Source: Sipunculus nudus
Lineage: Eukaryota; Annelida; Sipuncula; Golfingiida; Sipunculidae
NCBI GenBank assembly: GCA_026874595.1
Contig: CM049308.1
Span: 91,949,624-92,013,623, forward strand
Length of the DNA stretch: 64,000 bases
Direction of reading: 5' to 3'
Both the position numbers and the translations under genes were made by a program. Under the pieces are notes generated by a model. It made no database searches, was not told the origin of the DNA, and saw only the letters and a list, made by a program, of their open reading frames with translations. Below are positions 23,403 to 36,930 of this stretch, piece by piece (within the stretch, counting starts at the first letter, position 1; each line of letters opens with the position of its first letter).

Positions 23403-24350
23403 ACCTTGCATTTCTGACCTCTGACCTAGTTACGGCCATGATAATGTCATGCCGAGCACCAACATTGTAGGTGCGGGGGAGTAGCCGGCTTATCCTTGGC
23501 AGGTCTTGTTTACTGTACATGTGGCACCGTCCATTCTGAGACATTGGATTAACAGGTGAGCTCACTGTGACTCCCATTTTTGCACACCATATCATACATC
23601 TGTATCATATTATATGTGAACACCACTTCACGTTTTCTTGAGACTGTCTTATCATGATTTCAGAACTTCATTCAGATTACTGCAGTGAAGTAAAAGTTGG
23701 TTGTAGAGGTGGCGATAATGGGGTAACTAGCTCAATTGTAAGCTGTCACTTGGTCTTATTCTTCATTTCTCCTTGAATGCTGGGTTCAGTTTAATATGAT
23801 GGACAAATTTAAAACCGGTGTAAGATATAGGAAGTTTGTTATTTATCCTGACAATACCTCCCATGCATCGGTGATTGTTGCCATGACAATTGTTGTTTGT
23901 GTTTGTCATGGTCAATGAGCAATGCCAATTGTCATACATGAAGAATACACTTGAATACCTGAGTGGGGTTTGCATAGATTCCTCTCCAGCCTGGGCAGTA
24001 CAGAGAGATCGAGAGTCCCTGCAACAAAATTAGTCAATAATACATCAATAGCTACAGGTGCCCCTGGAGTAATAGGATTATGGATCCATAATTCCATTAA
24101 TTTAGTTCTTAAAAATGGACAATTCCCTTTATATTCTGAATCAATTTAATTATTAGGAGTAATTGTATTCAGATGATAAGTGACCAGTTACAAAATAGAA
24201 GCCTGAATCATACTTATTAAATGGTCATGCTTGTGTCCAGAATTTGACCTTGGTTAGATAAGTTTTAAAATTCACAGATCAAACTGTATATTTTTTAAAC
24301 CTGAGGTAAATTTGCAAAGTTTCTGAAACTCGAAGTAATTATTGGGTCAC
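23403..24350. other. No gene recognised
   Basis: Upstream of MAX. Several short overlapping reading frames occur on both strands and none resembles a known protein. No divergent gene is visible. Confidence 0.45.
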
Positions 24351-25030
24351 ATCACTCACATGTGAACTTGTGCCTGACAAAGATTGGTGGCATCACTTGC
24401 AATTCTTTTCAGATAGTGTCAATCCGTGAATTTTTTTCCAGTGTTAATAGCACTGGTCTAAGGATTGGTTCTGTATATTGGGCTGAAACTCTGCATGTCC
24501 ATGAGTCCAGGATACCTATATCTTTTACTCAAGACCAGTGGCCCCATCTGCAATCATTTCCGCGTAGTGTCCAACCATGTGTTTGCTTTGGGTGAAAATT
24601 ACTCGTCCGATATCTTTCATACCTTAATCTCATACACAAGCCTGGTTATGCCACCTTCATCGTTTTCACATAGTGCCCATCCATCAATCTGTGATTGGTC
24701 AAAATTGCACTTATCTCCCTGTATAATGCCTGGATTGATGTATCAGCTTTAAATTTTGTGTGTGTATGGGTCTTGGGTAGCTTTTTTTGTAGACTTGACA
24801 GGTGGTGCTGCTTACCATCCTGTTTTCATATAATACATTGGTGTCCTTTTCTCAGGAGAGGTTTGCTGTATTTGGTATTTTCATCCATCTTAGGCAGATT
24901 TCTTGTACATGATACCAGTGGTGCAACCTACAATCAAATATTTGTAGAATACATCAATGTATATATCTCAGGAGTGGTTTTATGTATCAGTCTGAAAGTT
25001 TGCATAATGATGGTGCCACCTGCATTATTT
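24351..25030 (+). repeat. Degenerate tandem-repeat relic
   Basis: Loosely repeated phrases recur, such as 'tgcaatcattt', 'cacatagtgccc' and forms of GGTGGNGCCACC ('ggtggcatcac', 'tggtgccacc'), spaced by about 150-200 bp. This looks like the eroded interior of a tandem-repeat-carrying element of the type seen in MAX intron 4. The 154-codon frame at 24695-25159 runs through it and is not considered a gene. Confidence 0.45.
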
Positions 25031-25689
25031 TTTTTTTTTTTTTTAATTTTTAGTCAAGCTGTGAGTCTTAGGATAGTTGGGCATTTGGAGGGCTGTCAAG
25101 TCTGTAAGGATTCCATGCCTCTGCGATTTGACAGAGAGATACCTGTAGTCCCTTGTTGACTGCCCATATTCTAGTTAAATCTAATTTCACCCACATGACC
25201 TCATGGCAGTGGGGGGAGGGGAGGATTAATTTACAAAGTCTTGAAAGAATAAGATTTAAATAATACAATTAGGCAGGTCCTTTGCACTTTGGAAAGCAAC
25301 CATACTCTTCTCTTGTCAACAGATGATAGTAATTAGATCTTTCTCTGTCCAGTTCTTGCTCATTTGCTGATGACTAGTTGTCTTTTCTTGCCAGTAACAT
25401 GCAAGAGATGTCAATATAACAAACCATTTTTGTTCCGCTACGATGGGACAGATCCACACTCTCAAACTTTTCCTGGTTGCACTCCTTGCTGTGTCCCTTT
25501 TGGTCACAGTGTCACTTGTTAAACTGATAGATTGGTGTATATGGTGTACACGGCTACATACAGTCATATTCATGTGGATGTGGACTTGATAAGTGGACAC
25601 CTGGAATCACAATTTTAGACTTGGCTATGGTGAAACTGTGTTCATAGTGAAATTAAACTTATGTCTACCCCCCCATCCCCCACCCACAC

Positions 25690-26300
25690 TTAGTTGTCTT
25701 CTATAGAATATCTTGTGAATGCATAAACCTATGAAATGCTGCAATTTTTACCTGAAGTTAAAACGAATTGTTTATACCAAAATTTTCAGAAGAGTGTAAA
25801 AGCTCTTGATTTTGATCTTCAAGTCTAGATCTGCTGAATTATATTTAACCATCTTTTTGTTTTTTTTTGTGATTCAACAACTTTGAAGTTCTGACATCTT
25901 GCTCCTCAAATTTAATACACCAATTGTTTCTGCCATACTTTGTAAATGTTTGAAAATTAGTGACCTTGACCTTGATCTTCAAGGTAAAATTGCCTAAAAT
26001 GTTAAATTTTTGTGAACCCCATAAATTTTGAAGTATAGCATATTTTTTTTCTATAAATTTGGGAAACAGTTTGTTTATGTCACACTCTTGGATGCGTTTG
26101 ATAACCTGTGACCTTGCCCTTGATCTTGGAGGTGCTGAAATTAAGATTTATTGTGAGTATTTTTATTACCCTATTTCTGTAGGATTTCCCTCAACTTTCA
26201 CACACTGGTTGTTTCCACCAAATTTGATCTTCAAGGTCAAATCTAAGAATTCACATATTTTATATTTTGAGATGGTGCTTCTTCTCCCCTCAGATTTGGG
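25690..26300 (+). repeat. Degenerate tandem repeats with 'ccttgatcttcaagg'
   Basis: Versions of the phrase occur near 25813, 25968, 26110 and 26225, at about 115-155-bp spacing. Probably the interior of another eroded element. No ends recognised. Confidence 0.45.
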
Positions 26301-27359
26301 GAGGGGGTGCGGTCTTGTATCTGTTTCAGCTTCTCCAAAAGCCATTCTAGTTTATATGTACATTCCTTGTCAGAGTAAATGAGTAATATCATAATCTTCT
26401 ATGCAATATAACAGCTCTTGATATATCATAGGATTATCATGGCATTTACTTGTATAAATAATGCCTAACCACAGTCTGTAGTAACAGTGGTTTGAAAATG
26501 CTAGAGATTCTCAGTGGACTGATATTCAGATAATAATAAATATTTGTACATGCTGTTCAGCCTATATTCTGGTTGGCAGTACTGACTGTATATGGTATAA
26601 GTATTATCAGTTCTCTGGGAACAGAACAGGTGAGTCGTTCAAGGCAACAGATGAGTTAGTCGGTGAATTGAAAGCGTGCATGGCAATTTATAATTTATAC
26701 TACATGGTGGTGTACGTCTCTCCATGTTTATATATATGAGTTTGCTATTCTAGAAATTTCCCAGTCTTTGTTCGCAGCAGCATTAGGCAACAGAAGGTAA
26801 TATTTCCTAAGTATCATGTCATGATTCCAAATAAGAATGACTACTACAAGTACTAGAATGCCCCTCACCTGAGTGTGTACCTCTGCCAAGGTAAAACACT
26901 CCTGCTGGATACATCATCCACACTAACATATATAATTAGAGTGTTCACTGGCCCATGTCCTACCAATATACAGAGGTGTTTGTAAATTGGAATTGGTTCA
27001 GTAGTTTTTGCAAAATCCTCCAAACAGCAAAAAAAAAATCGCTAACAAACAGATGTGGATGATAAAATAATCTCATAGGCAGAGATGATAATTTCATTGG
27101 TCAGTGATATTTGCTATTGTCATTTACTGTTTATGATTGGATAAGACATATCAACACAAAGTTTATCTTATTTATTTTGCTGGTCTTTAGCCTTCAGTGT
27201 GTCAGTTGTTTGGTTAGAAGTAAACCTGACAGATCTTGATGAGGAATAGTCAGTAATAATAATACTGTGGTTGGCCTTTTGTTTGTAAGGGTTTAAAATT
27301 TACAATGTTCATGTAACACATATATTCTCAAAAATAAAACCTTTCCAAATAAAACATCC

Positions 27360-27360
<1 letters not shown>
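26301..27360. other. No gene recognised
   Basis: AT-rich sequence, nothing identified. Confidence 0.4.

Positions 27361-27422
<62 letters not shown>
27361..27422. repeat. (TA)n microsatellite
   Basis: An alternating AT/TA run of about 60 bases with one early G. Confidence 0.95.
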
Positions 27423-27425
<3 letters not shown>

Positions 27426-27655
27426 GGCTATAGGGTCAGTGTCAGGGGACAGATTATTACCCCAGCAACAACATAGGCCCAGAACTATTTAATTTGGGTC
27501 ATCATTGGGCTAAAACACCTGACTGCAGGCCATTGTGACTTGTTATATGAAAATTCATGTGAAGTTTTTACATACAAAAAAAATATTTTGTAAATAGGAA
27601 TATATTTTTTAGTTCAAAATTTAAAATTTCAGAAAAACAAATTTTTGGAAAAACG

Positions 27656-28161
27656 CAGGGTTGTTATTTTTCCCGGGAAAAACTGGTCAGTGGGAAAAAC
27701 CCGGGATTAATTGGGAATAACTGGGGAAAACTGGTTAGTACCGGGAATTACTGGGGAAAATGTCTGATCAAAATTTTTGAAAGAGTATAATGATGAATAG
27801 TTAATTAATTCTGTTTAATGTTGCATGTTGAAATTATATTATATGTGTGTGTGTGTGTATATATACACATACATATATATACATATATGCTTGTGAAGTC
27901 CAAACTGCGAAACAGACTAGGACTTGAGAAAACTGCCAAGCTTGTAACATGTTACCACACCCTGAGAAGTCCATCAGAGTTGGATTGGTAAATATGTATC
28001 AATGAACCTTATTTCTTAGCCATCAATGGACTTTTTCAGTGTAACTGATATATCTGATTATCTGTTTACCTATCACTATGTATATACATACAAACAAGCT
28101 GTTTTTAAGGAAAACAATATAAATTTTTATATCTTGGTTTTGTGATTTGAGTATGTTTGTT

Positions 28162-28217
<56 letters not shown>

Positions 28218-28403
28218 TTTATATATGTGTGTGTGTGAAATGATATTTCCTTTTAATTCAGTCAGATATCTGCTGGTCTCTCCTTTTGTAAGATTATTAG
28301 AGGTTTTTCCCATTTTCCCACTTTGAGAGGTTTTTCCAAAGGCGGTAAATATCAGTATTTACCAGCTGGTAAAGACTGCACTGGGGAAAACTAAACAACC
28401 CTG
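27656..28403. mobile_element. hAT-like non-autonomous element
   Basis: The ends CAGGGTTGTTAT (left) and, reversed, CAGGGTTGTTTA (right) are inverted repeats of the hAT type. They are flanked by GAAAAACG (27648-27655) and GAAAAACA (28404-28411), an 8-bp target duplication with one mismatch, as expected for hAT. The inside holds 'gggaaaaact'-rich subterminal repeats and a TA microsatellite at 28164-28218, and has no transposase frame. Confidence 0.7.
28164..28218. repeat. (TA)n microsatellite inside the hAT-like element
   Basis: A TA run of about 55 bases with one break. Confidence 0.95.
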
Positions 28404-28579
28404 GAAAAACAAGATTCAGGAAAATCTGGCCCTACTGTATTAGGTATATTAGCCAATATAAGGCCTGTATATCAATTTTGAGGATGTACAGGTCTATATT
28501 TGATCAGAAATTTCATACTCCTAAGGGTCAGCCACTGGTTACAAATGACTGATCATCAAATTACAACTGATTCCCAACC

Positions 28580-30120
28580 CTGGGTTGGCAAGTTTTAGGC
28601 AGGAAGGTTTTAACCATAGGTTTTAGGTTGGCAGGTTTTAGGCACCAAAAGTGCCTAAACCTATATTTGTTTAAATTTTTGACTTAAAGATCTATAATAC
28701 TACCAAACTGGCTGGGGTGATGCAGTCACAAGGCCTTGCTGGGCTTCTTGAAGGTTTCAGGTATTACAAGTAATGCATGATTTCCTGTTGGCTGGCATTA
28801 TGCAGTCTTCAAAGAGCCTGTATAGGTTTCTTGAGCATGAGACCATGTTTGTGTGGCTCATAGTTTCATTGGCCAAAGTTATTATCAGGACCCTTTGGGT
28901 TTCTTATGAGTGCCCTGCTACCTGGAATTATGTAACAGAGCCTCCAATATACATCTTGTAACTTAGTGTAAGGTAGGGTATCAGAGGGGGGGGAGGCATG
29001 CTTGATTAGACAGGTTAATTACTATTTATCAGGGTGATGGGGTAATAAGACCCAATGGTCAAGTCCTACTAGGCTGCTGCTGTGTACTAGTAGATGTTCA
29101 TGTGAACTTTCATACATGACGAGGATGATGCCATGAAAGCCATTGCCCTGAAAACTGTTCTTGAGTCAAACATTTTACAGAGTATTGTAGTCAGGGCCCC
29201 TGACCATGACATGTGGGTTTCTCAGGCCTTTTATAATAGGTTGAACATGGCCAAAAAATGATAATGAATATTCTGTGGTTTGCAACATATTCACTGCAGT
29301 ATATTTTCACATTTTTTCAGTTTTACACATATTATAGTGTTTCATGAGGGTTCATTTTCACAATCTTATCATACAGTTAACAGAGCATTTCCATCATTAT
29401 ATAGACAATAAATATGTGCACAAAATCTAAAAATTTGACAATGGATGACCTAGCTAAGGAAATAAACAATTAGTAGAAATTCTTGTTCATTATCAGATAA
29501 TGTAAAAGATATTAATCATATTATCATATTTTAGTTTATGGCTAGCATAAAAGATTTTTATTATTTATAAAATCAATCTTTTGCTTTTTGCCATTTGAAG
29601 CTACAGGCATTCAAAACATACATGTTATGTTAGTGAGACTACAGTATAAAGGACTATTCATCAGTGTAAATGGAACATCTTTTTGAATTGGGGAAAAACT
29701 TCTTTTGCATATATCACAAAATTTAATCCCTTATGATCAAAAAGCCAATCAAAGAATCTGATTATAAGCTCACAGTTTTAGCATTCATTTATAAATTGGC
29801 AGTAATGGAGGTGGGAGACCTTAGAACATGATTTTGGTATACAAGCTAAAACTGTCATTTGGAAAACCTGAAGTAGTGTTGTATTCATTTGTTGCTTTTG
29901 TTTGTATCTTGGTTTATTTTGTTGAGCATATTTCTATAATGCATTTAGCTGTGTAACAATAAAACATAGTTAAACTGCAAGTCATAGGTGAGGGTAATAA
30001 AGGTTTTAGGCAGTTAAAGGCAGTTTTAGGCAGGTTATAACCTATTTTAGGCAGTTAAAGGCAGGTTTTAGGCTCTGCCCTGCCGAAAACAGGTTTTGGG
30101 CAGCCTTAAACCCAACCCTG
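28580..30120. mobile_element. Probable hAT-like non-autonomous element with TTTTAGGCAG subterminal repeats
   Basis: The right end reversed reads CAGGGTTGGGTTTAAGG, a hAT-like terminus. The left end reads CTGGGTTGGCAAG, with one change at the second base. Next to both ends lie clusters of 'ttttaggca' and 'ggcaggttttagg', typical of subterminal transposase sites. No clean 8-bp duplication is seen and the 1.5 kb between has no coding sequence. Confidence 0.45.
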
Positions 30121-31586
30121 TGACCCAACCCTTCTCAAAGTGACTGTTGACTAATAATTGGTCATCAGTTGCTGATATATACTCTGTCAACGATCGATTG
30201 TGATCAAGGAAGTGTCTCCAAACACCAGTTAAAACAGAATTATTTTAAAGGAAGTACAGAATTGTGCTTTATTCATGTCAGTTTATTTTTGATGCAGCCC
30301 TTGCAGTGAAACTAGAAATGTTATCCTGATTAAACCAGTCATTTGAATGGTCCAGTGTTTTACGGTTTGAGGTTCCGGCTTCTCTGACATTCATTGTCTG
30401 GTAGTATATGTCAAATAATACTTTTTACTTTGTGTTTGTATGCGGGCTTATGTTTGATACTGGTAACTGTGTGTACATCACAACTACTGAATATTATATA
30501 TCTTCTTTATTACTGATTTTGGATAATTTGGGTGATTCAATAATGTACAGCTGTGTTACAGTGTACATATTTGTTGTAGAGCTGCAGGCCTTTTGTACCC
30601 CTATGTTTCCTTTGAATAAAAAAACCTTGCATATCACAGTCATATTGTATTTAATTGATTTATAATGAAAATTTGACACAGACATAACAAACAGTTGAAC
30701 ACCCCTTCTGTACAGACATACTACATATATATAAACCTAGAAAGCACTCAGGGAGCAAGCACATCCATCCATCAACAGCTGTAATAACTCTTAGTCAAAT
30801 GTTCCATAATAAAATGTTATTTAAATTCTTTGAAATAGTTTTAGAGGATATTGATAACAAGCATAGGTTGAAGCCAGAAATGGCCCATAACACACTGCTT
30901 GGCAATTTCAGACAGAATATGATGTCACTACTCTTCCATTATGAAGGTGTCATAATTACAGATTGAGATGGCTAAATTTTCTCTAAAGTTACTTGTCAGT
31001 TTAGTGATTTCAGTTGTTATACATACATTTATTTTCGACCATTTGGAAAGTTGGCAAACTTTCACATATTTTATCTCAACCCTTCAGTGTAAGAAAAAGT
31101 ATTCTCTCACTCCATGCAAGTTTTGTTCCCTTGAGTCCTGTGAACTATTTATTTTCATGTTGTGGCCTACCTGACACCATCTGTTCCAGCCTTGTCCAGA
31201 TTTTGCCGGTGTAGTAAAATCAGTTATCCTATTATATACAAGGCCACAGATGCCATGTATTGATTAAACATTTAATGAGCATGGGGTTTGATCAGAGTCA
31301 CTGAGTAAATTGCCATACCTCAGCCAGATTGCCAATACGAGAAAAGCCCTTGTATGAAAGGGGCACTGGTACAGTAACTGAAACATTTGACCTGTACTGA
31401 AAGTTATACCTCTTTCACAAGGCAAATGTAAACAGTTTGCAGTTGATTTGAAAACAGCTTGTACCCATCTACAGTATTTACCCCAAGGTACAAGAGTATA
31501 ACACAAGATATCATGAGGCAGCAAAAGTCATATTTAAAACTGCAGTAAAAATCTCAGTGGGGAAACTTAAATATACATTTTTGTCA
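30121..31586. other. No gene recognised
   Basis: Non-coding as far as I can see. The 85-codon frame at 30408-30665 is rich in Tyr, Val and Thr and looks like nothing known. Confidence 0.4.
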
Positions 31587-32216
31587 TTTTCTAGCTCAGC
31601 AGACTGTTTTAGTGACCTGAGCTGTAGCAATCACCCTTTGTCTGTCATCCATTTGACTGTCATCCCATCGGGCTGGCCATCCTTTGCTGGGCACAAATTG
31701 TAACTGTTAGACCTAGAAACTTGTTAGTTAACATCCAGTGAGGTTTTGGACAAATCTCCTTGTGAAAATATAACTAGGTCATGGTGACCCATATTTTGTG
31801 ACCTATGTGCCAAAACATGATTTTGAGCAGTCAGAAAGGTAACAAATCTTAATTGTTGGACCCAAAAACATCTCACTTTTAGAAAAGCCAACTCATTTTC
31901 TGAAAAGGTCTCCTTGGAAACATGAAATAAGATCATAGTGACCTATATGCTGTGATTTATGGGGGGGGGGGGAACTATGCTTTAGGCATCCTGAATTGGA
32001 TGAGAACAAATCAAAGCAGTTGGACCTAGAAACAACTTACTTTAAGAAAAGGAGGTCATTGCCAGTCTCTTTGTTATCTGAGAGTTATAGAATGGGTCGT
32101 TCCCAATGTTCAGGGTTCCTTCACAGGTATTTGCATAGGATCATAACATCAATAATTAATGCATGCATTTCCTGTGTGTCAGTTATAGCTGAGCATCATG
32201 GCCCATGGGTCACTTG
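31587..32216 (+). mobile_element. Short Helentron-like element (0.63 kb)
   Basis: Begins TAGCTCAGCAGACT and has the second hairpin arm CTGAGCT about 13 bp on. It continues with a decayed 'gtctgtcatcc' block and ends TAGCTGAGC, CCCATGGG, TCACTTG. The interior differs from the long copies; phrases 'gttggacctagaaac' and 'tctccttg' repeat. Both ends are preserved, so this is a complete though diverged copy. A poly-G run lies at 31961-31972. Confidence 0.65.
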
Positions 32217-34013
32217 CTTAAGACTGCACACTACTATTTTATTACTTAGAATAAACAGTCCTGCCTGGTGTCATTAAGCAGCCATCTAATATTTATGTCT
32301 ACTTGCTCTCTGACAACATCCCTTCAAGTGCAAAGAAGATTCTGGAACAATATTAGTAAACCTGTCTGCTTGTTTGAAGAATTTTTGACCTCATACAAGC
32401 ATGTCACAGTAAAGATTGGATTTCCACTTTGGTTTGTACATGTGCATATTTTCTTTCATTCCTCACTCATTATTGGCTTTGCTAGTGTACAGCAGTATCA
32501 CTCGATGTATCAGGATAACCATTTTTCTGTGACTGTTGTCAGCTGGTGACAACTCAAAGTAGGCTCTATAAGTCCTGAATAAACTAGTCATGAATATGCC
32601 TGCTGTGTCATGGCCTGCATGATAACTTAAATCAAATGTTTTAAAACTTGCAATTGGCACAAAGCATATTGACCAACTTTTGCCTTTGCCTTTCTGAATC
32701 ATGGGTTACCTGTATGTATGTAAATCTTTTTTTTTCTGTTACAGGTAACATTGTATATATTGTCTTAGCATATGTTTTTACCAGTTTTATGCCAGGTACA
32801 CAATATTACTGAATCTGCCATACTGGCTGTGTCCTTGTATGTTTATATGCCTAACATGGTTCACTGGTCCTTGACTTTTGTCAGCCTTCTGTCAAAAGTC
32901 CTCTTTGAGTTGTAGACAAGGTTAATAACACTTATCAACTCAGGCTTTGTCAGGTGTGGTTTACAGGTTTTGCTGGTGAATGCGTTTATAATATCCCAAG
33001 GGCAGTGATTTGTGTTTAAGAGGTGGCACATGGTGTTAATACAGAAAACTGTTTAATACTGACTTTTTTTTAGCTCTGGTAAAACCAAGTTTTTCCTTAG
33101 GTGCTTATGGAGTGAACACATAGCTGGAAGATTGATATATGTATCACAATCACAAGTATGGAATCTTTGTTATCACCCTGAGCTTTCCGTATAAATGACT
33201 TTGTTGGAGTTATCATAACATCATCAAAGATGGATAGAAGTTATATTTCACCAATGTCTTTTGTCAGTCTCTCCTGTCCAAGATATCTGTAAGGAGAGCC
33301 ATAGATGAATTTTAGTGATATCTTAGATGTAGATGTAGGAGCGATTTTTGGTGAGAGTCAGTTTAATTGTGCATTATGATATCATTGATGAAGGATAATG
33401 TTTGTGTTAACTTGTATATCTGAAGAACATACATTGGTGCTGACCTCTTGGTAAAGAATTTTGTAATTTTATCAGGTATTGAGACTTCAAAGTGTTTCTC
33501 TCGCATATGGGTGACAATGAAACTTAGGTTAAAGTCTCCATATGTGTAAAGGGTTATAATTAAACTGTTTTCAGAACTTATTTTAATTAATTAAAAATAA
33601 ATGCATGCTGTAGTCGGTATATTGCATAGGAAATTCATAGAATTAGATCTTGACAGTAATGCTGTGTCAATTTAAGGATTACTAGTAACAGTGATTAGTT
33701 GTTTTATTTCATAATCAGTTGAATTGGTTGCATAAGCAACACCAAATCAACCACTTGTAAACGGATATGTATGCACATGCAAAGAAGACATGTTGCCTGA
33801 AAAAATTTTGTAATCCTGTGTGAGCTATAATAAAGATGGCCTCAAGGTAGTGAACAGCACGGTGCTGCAAACAAGTGTCAAAACCTGTCCATTAACTTTA
33901 CCTTTCTGGAAGATGTTCAAGTCAGACTGAATTTAATTGGTAAATATTTTACGAACACTTCTATACAGAAGATTTCACAGTAATATAGAAGGTATATAAA
34001 AAATCAATCACCT
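32217..34013. other. No gene recognised
   Basis: AT-rich, non-coding as far as I can tell. Confidence 0.4.
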
Positions 34014-34262
34014 GGCCGCTGTGGCTCAGGGGTAGAGCACAGGAGATTGTGAGGGTGAACACTCTGCAGGCTTAATAGGAAGGTCGTGCCCAACGGCTGT
34101 GGGTTACTCCATGGTATGACCCAGTAATTGGACAATTATCCACCCAGGGTCCACAGGTGCAGTTGTCACTGGGCCTGGTAAACACCAGGATATAAAATGA
34201 GAGCAAGCATGTGATACTGCCCTATCAAGTAGTCTGGAACCGGAATGGAATTCTACAGATGT
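34014..34262 (+). mobile_element. tRNA-derived SINE candidate
   Basis: Begins GGCCGCTGTGGCTCAGGGGT followed by AGAGCAC, which resembles a tRNA 5' half with an A-box (TGGCTCAGGGGTAGAGC). A weak B-box-like GGTCGTGCC lies about 50 bp on. A non-tRNA body follows. It shares the 'ggtagagcacagg'-type segment with the inverted copy at 35600-35765. Polymerase III promoters of this kind define tRNA-derived SINEs. Confidence 0.55.
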
Positions 34263-34952
34263 ACATATACTTAGTTAAGCTAGCATTAAAAAAATGAATG
34301 CGGTTACCTCAAAGAAAAAGAATGAATACCTTTTTTATTCAATGATCAATTAATGATAATTTTGTTTTCTTCCAATTATCAGACATGTATTATGACCAGT
34401 ACTTATCACCAGTGAACAGTATTCTTGTTGCAGCTGAGCAGTGAGCAGTTCACATATGGGCAGTTGTCTGATGACCAATTGTCTTGTGGGCTGTTGTCTG
34501 CTCACTGATCCACAAAGTTGTTCGTGGGTTCACCTGATGCCTGGTCGGGGATTCTGTTAATTTATCTCAGAGGACCAACAGACAAGAATTCTGTTAAGGA
34601 GAGACTGCTGCAATATATATTGTACAATTTAGAGCTGTATTCCTGCTGGCTGCCCCAAACCTTCTTATCCTGAAAAAATCTTTTATTAGGTTTTATGGTC
34701 AAACAAACACTTGTGTGTATGGCAGCAAGGTGCAATTCCCACATAGCATATACATTGTAATCAATACTGATGTTTTGTTACAAATTCCTATGTGTATCTT
34801 AAAATAGATGTATGAATTCAAAAAAGGGAATATACTGAATGTTTTGTGTATAAAATACTGAAGGTTATAAAAAATAGTATCAGCATGAATACTACTTGGT
34901 CTGGTAATGATAAGAGTTGCAGTGATACTCTGAGTGTCCTTCATTATTTGTT

Positions 34953-35060
34953 AGCTTACCAGATGCATCCGTTCATCCCTCTTGCTTTCAAGATGCTGTA
35001 TTTGTCAGCTTACCAGATACATCAGTTCATCCCTCTTGCTTTCAAGATGCTGCATTTTCA
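34953..35060. repeat. Two-copy tandem duplication, 54-bp period
   Basis: 'agcttaccagatgcatc' and the following bases to 35006 are repeated at 35007-35060 with a few changes. The 83-codon frame across it shows the duplication at protein level too, but is not a recognised gene. Confidence 0.85.
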
Positions 35061-35599
35061 ATGTTATATGAATAGGAATTTTTGTCACGACAGTTAAAAA
35101 AAATTGTTATTATGAAAAAAAGTTGTAAATTCATCTAAGTTGACTAATATTGGAGCTCAGGATACATTTCCATCAGTGGATCACATGTAGCCGAAGTATC
35201 AAATCAGGAACTGCAGATATGAATGGCACATCATTTGACCATATACCAAGATATGTTAATGCACCATTAGTCCATTATATCATTACAGCCCTAGATGTTA
35301 TCAAATCATGTGAATTAACAAAAAGTAGTTAGAGACCACACACATCCACCAGGATGATCCTCAGTAAACTCTGAAATGTGGCCTACACAGCTGTCAAGGT
35401 TAAAGAACCCCATCCCAGGATTCTGATTACTTCCAGAGTTCCAAGTTACATCTACAGATTTCCATTTTGGTTTTGAACTTCATGATAAGGCAGCAGCACT
35501 GAATTCCTATCATGTTATTTTGTACCCTTGTGTCATTATCACCAAGTCCTGTTATTTACTGCATGTATGGGCTTAAGGTGTGCAATAATCCCCATTGCT

Positions 35600-35765
35600 G
35601 GGTCAATCTTTTATAGGGGATACTCTACTCTCAGGCACAGCCTCCCAGTTAAGCCTGCATAGGGCTCACCCTGGATGGAGGCTGACTGTAAAAAATCTTT
35701 GAACTTACCACTCCCTGGCCTGTGGTCCTGTGCTCTATCCCTAGACGGTAGACCACAGGACACAA
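35600..35765 (-). mobile_element. tRNA-derived SINE candidate, inverted
   Basis: On the minus strand it reads CTGTGGTCTACCGTCTAGGG then ATAGAGCACAGG, an A-box region like that at 34014. A B-box-like GTAAGTTCAAAG lies about 45 bp further. The body is diverged from the other copy. Confidence 0.5.
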
Positions 35766-36930
35766 GACAGTGAATAGCATTCTAGTTTAAATTTTCCATT
35801 CTGATTAACTATATACAACACCTGATGGGTGGGGTACATTATCGCAGGAGTATATATCTGTTATAAACCATTGGGACCATCTAAACAACTGGTATCCCTC
35901 GTTTGATAAGTATATACCTTGGAGCCCCTGTGTGGTGCTACCTGAGCATTATAGTTATCAGTGCCTGGGAGGCTGTATCAGCCTTTGTAATGACCAGCAC
36001 CTGGCTGGTGTGAGCAGCAGGTACAGCAAAATGAGCTGGTGATGTGGGAATCCTCAGCAGCTTGTCCTGGTTACAGAATGCTGACTTAATGGTGTGTGGG
36101 CCTCGCATGGTGTTATTTCCTATAATTTGATTTTAAATATTGTAAAAGATACTTGCACAGCACTTTGTGTGAGAGCCTCTGTGACATAGATATCTCTCAT
36201 AAATATGTATAGAAATCATAGCATTGAAATATGTAAAGTTTTAAATATATCAAACACTTCGGATCTTGTTGAAATAATAACACAACAGCCATTCACTGAT
36301 CCAAGAACAAAGAGGGTCATTCATTAAAAATTCCCCCTGATATATGATAGAGCTGAATATTCTCCTGAATCATGATGCATATAAATCAATCAATATACCA
36401 ATGTGTGGGTGACATATTTATGTAGGCAGACCTACTTAGGTATCCTCTATCACAAAATCATTGATTTAAAAAAACTATATTTTTTTCATCTGCCATTTTC
36501 TGTTTGAGCTAGATCTTCAATATGGCTGATTCTCTAATGCTGACATTAAGGTACAATGTTACTGTAGTCCAAGATCACAAGTTGGCACCTGATATTTATT
36601 TTTGACCTTTACCTAATTCCCAAGGATGCCCACTCCTAGCCAATTTTCTATTTTCGCCAAATGGTGAGTGTAGGTTGGTGTGGAGGCTTATATTGATCAC
36701 TTGGCGATAGCATAAATCTTATTGTTACTTGTTTGAGCTTTTGCAGAAAGTTTAAAATATCTTGAACTCTTGTTGTTTTGTAACTGAGATGGTTTAATGC
36801 AAAATCTTAGAAGACACCAAGTTAATTCATCTTTGGATTCTTGAACTTTTAGTTTGAATTTAATCCCAGAAATTTGTTGAAGGTTCTCCACACAAAATTT
36901 TGTTTAAGAACCTTGCCACTAAATATATGT
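35766..36930. other. No gene recognised
   Basis: A stop-to-stop open stretch of about 78 codons without an early ATG lies near 35810-36045 on the plus strand. I do not recognise it. Otherwise non-coding. Confidence 0.4.

Noticed and set aside
24695-25159. The longest open frame of the window (154 codons, plus strand)
   Set aside because: It runs through degenerate repeat-element sequence and a poly-T run, with a Phe/Cys/Leu-rich composition and no recognisable domain.
35810-36045. A stop-to-stop open stretch of about 78 codons, Trp- and Tyr-rich
   Set aside because: No early ATG, no recognised domain and no clear splice sites. A few such stretches are expected by chance in 64 kb.
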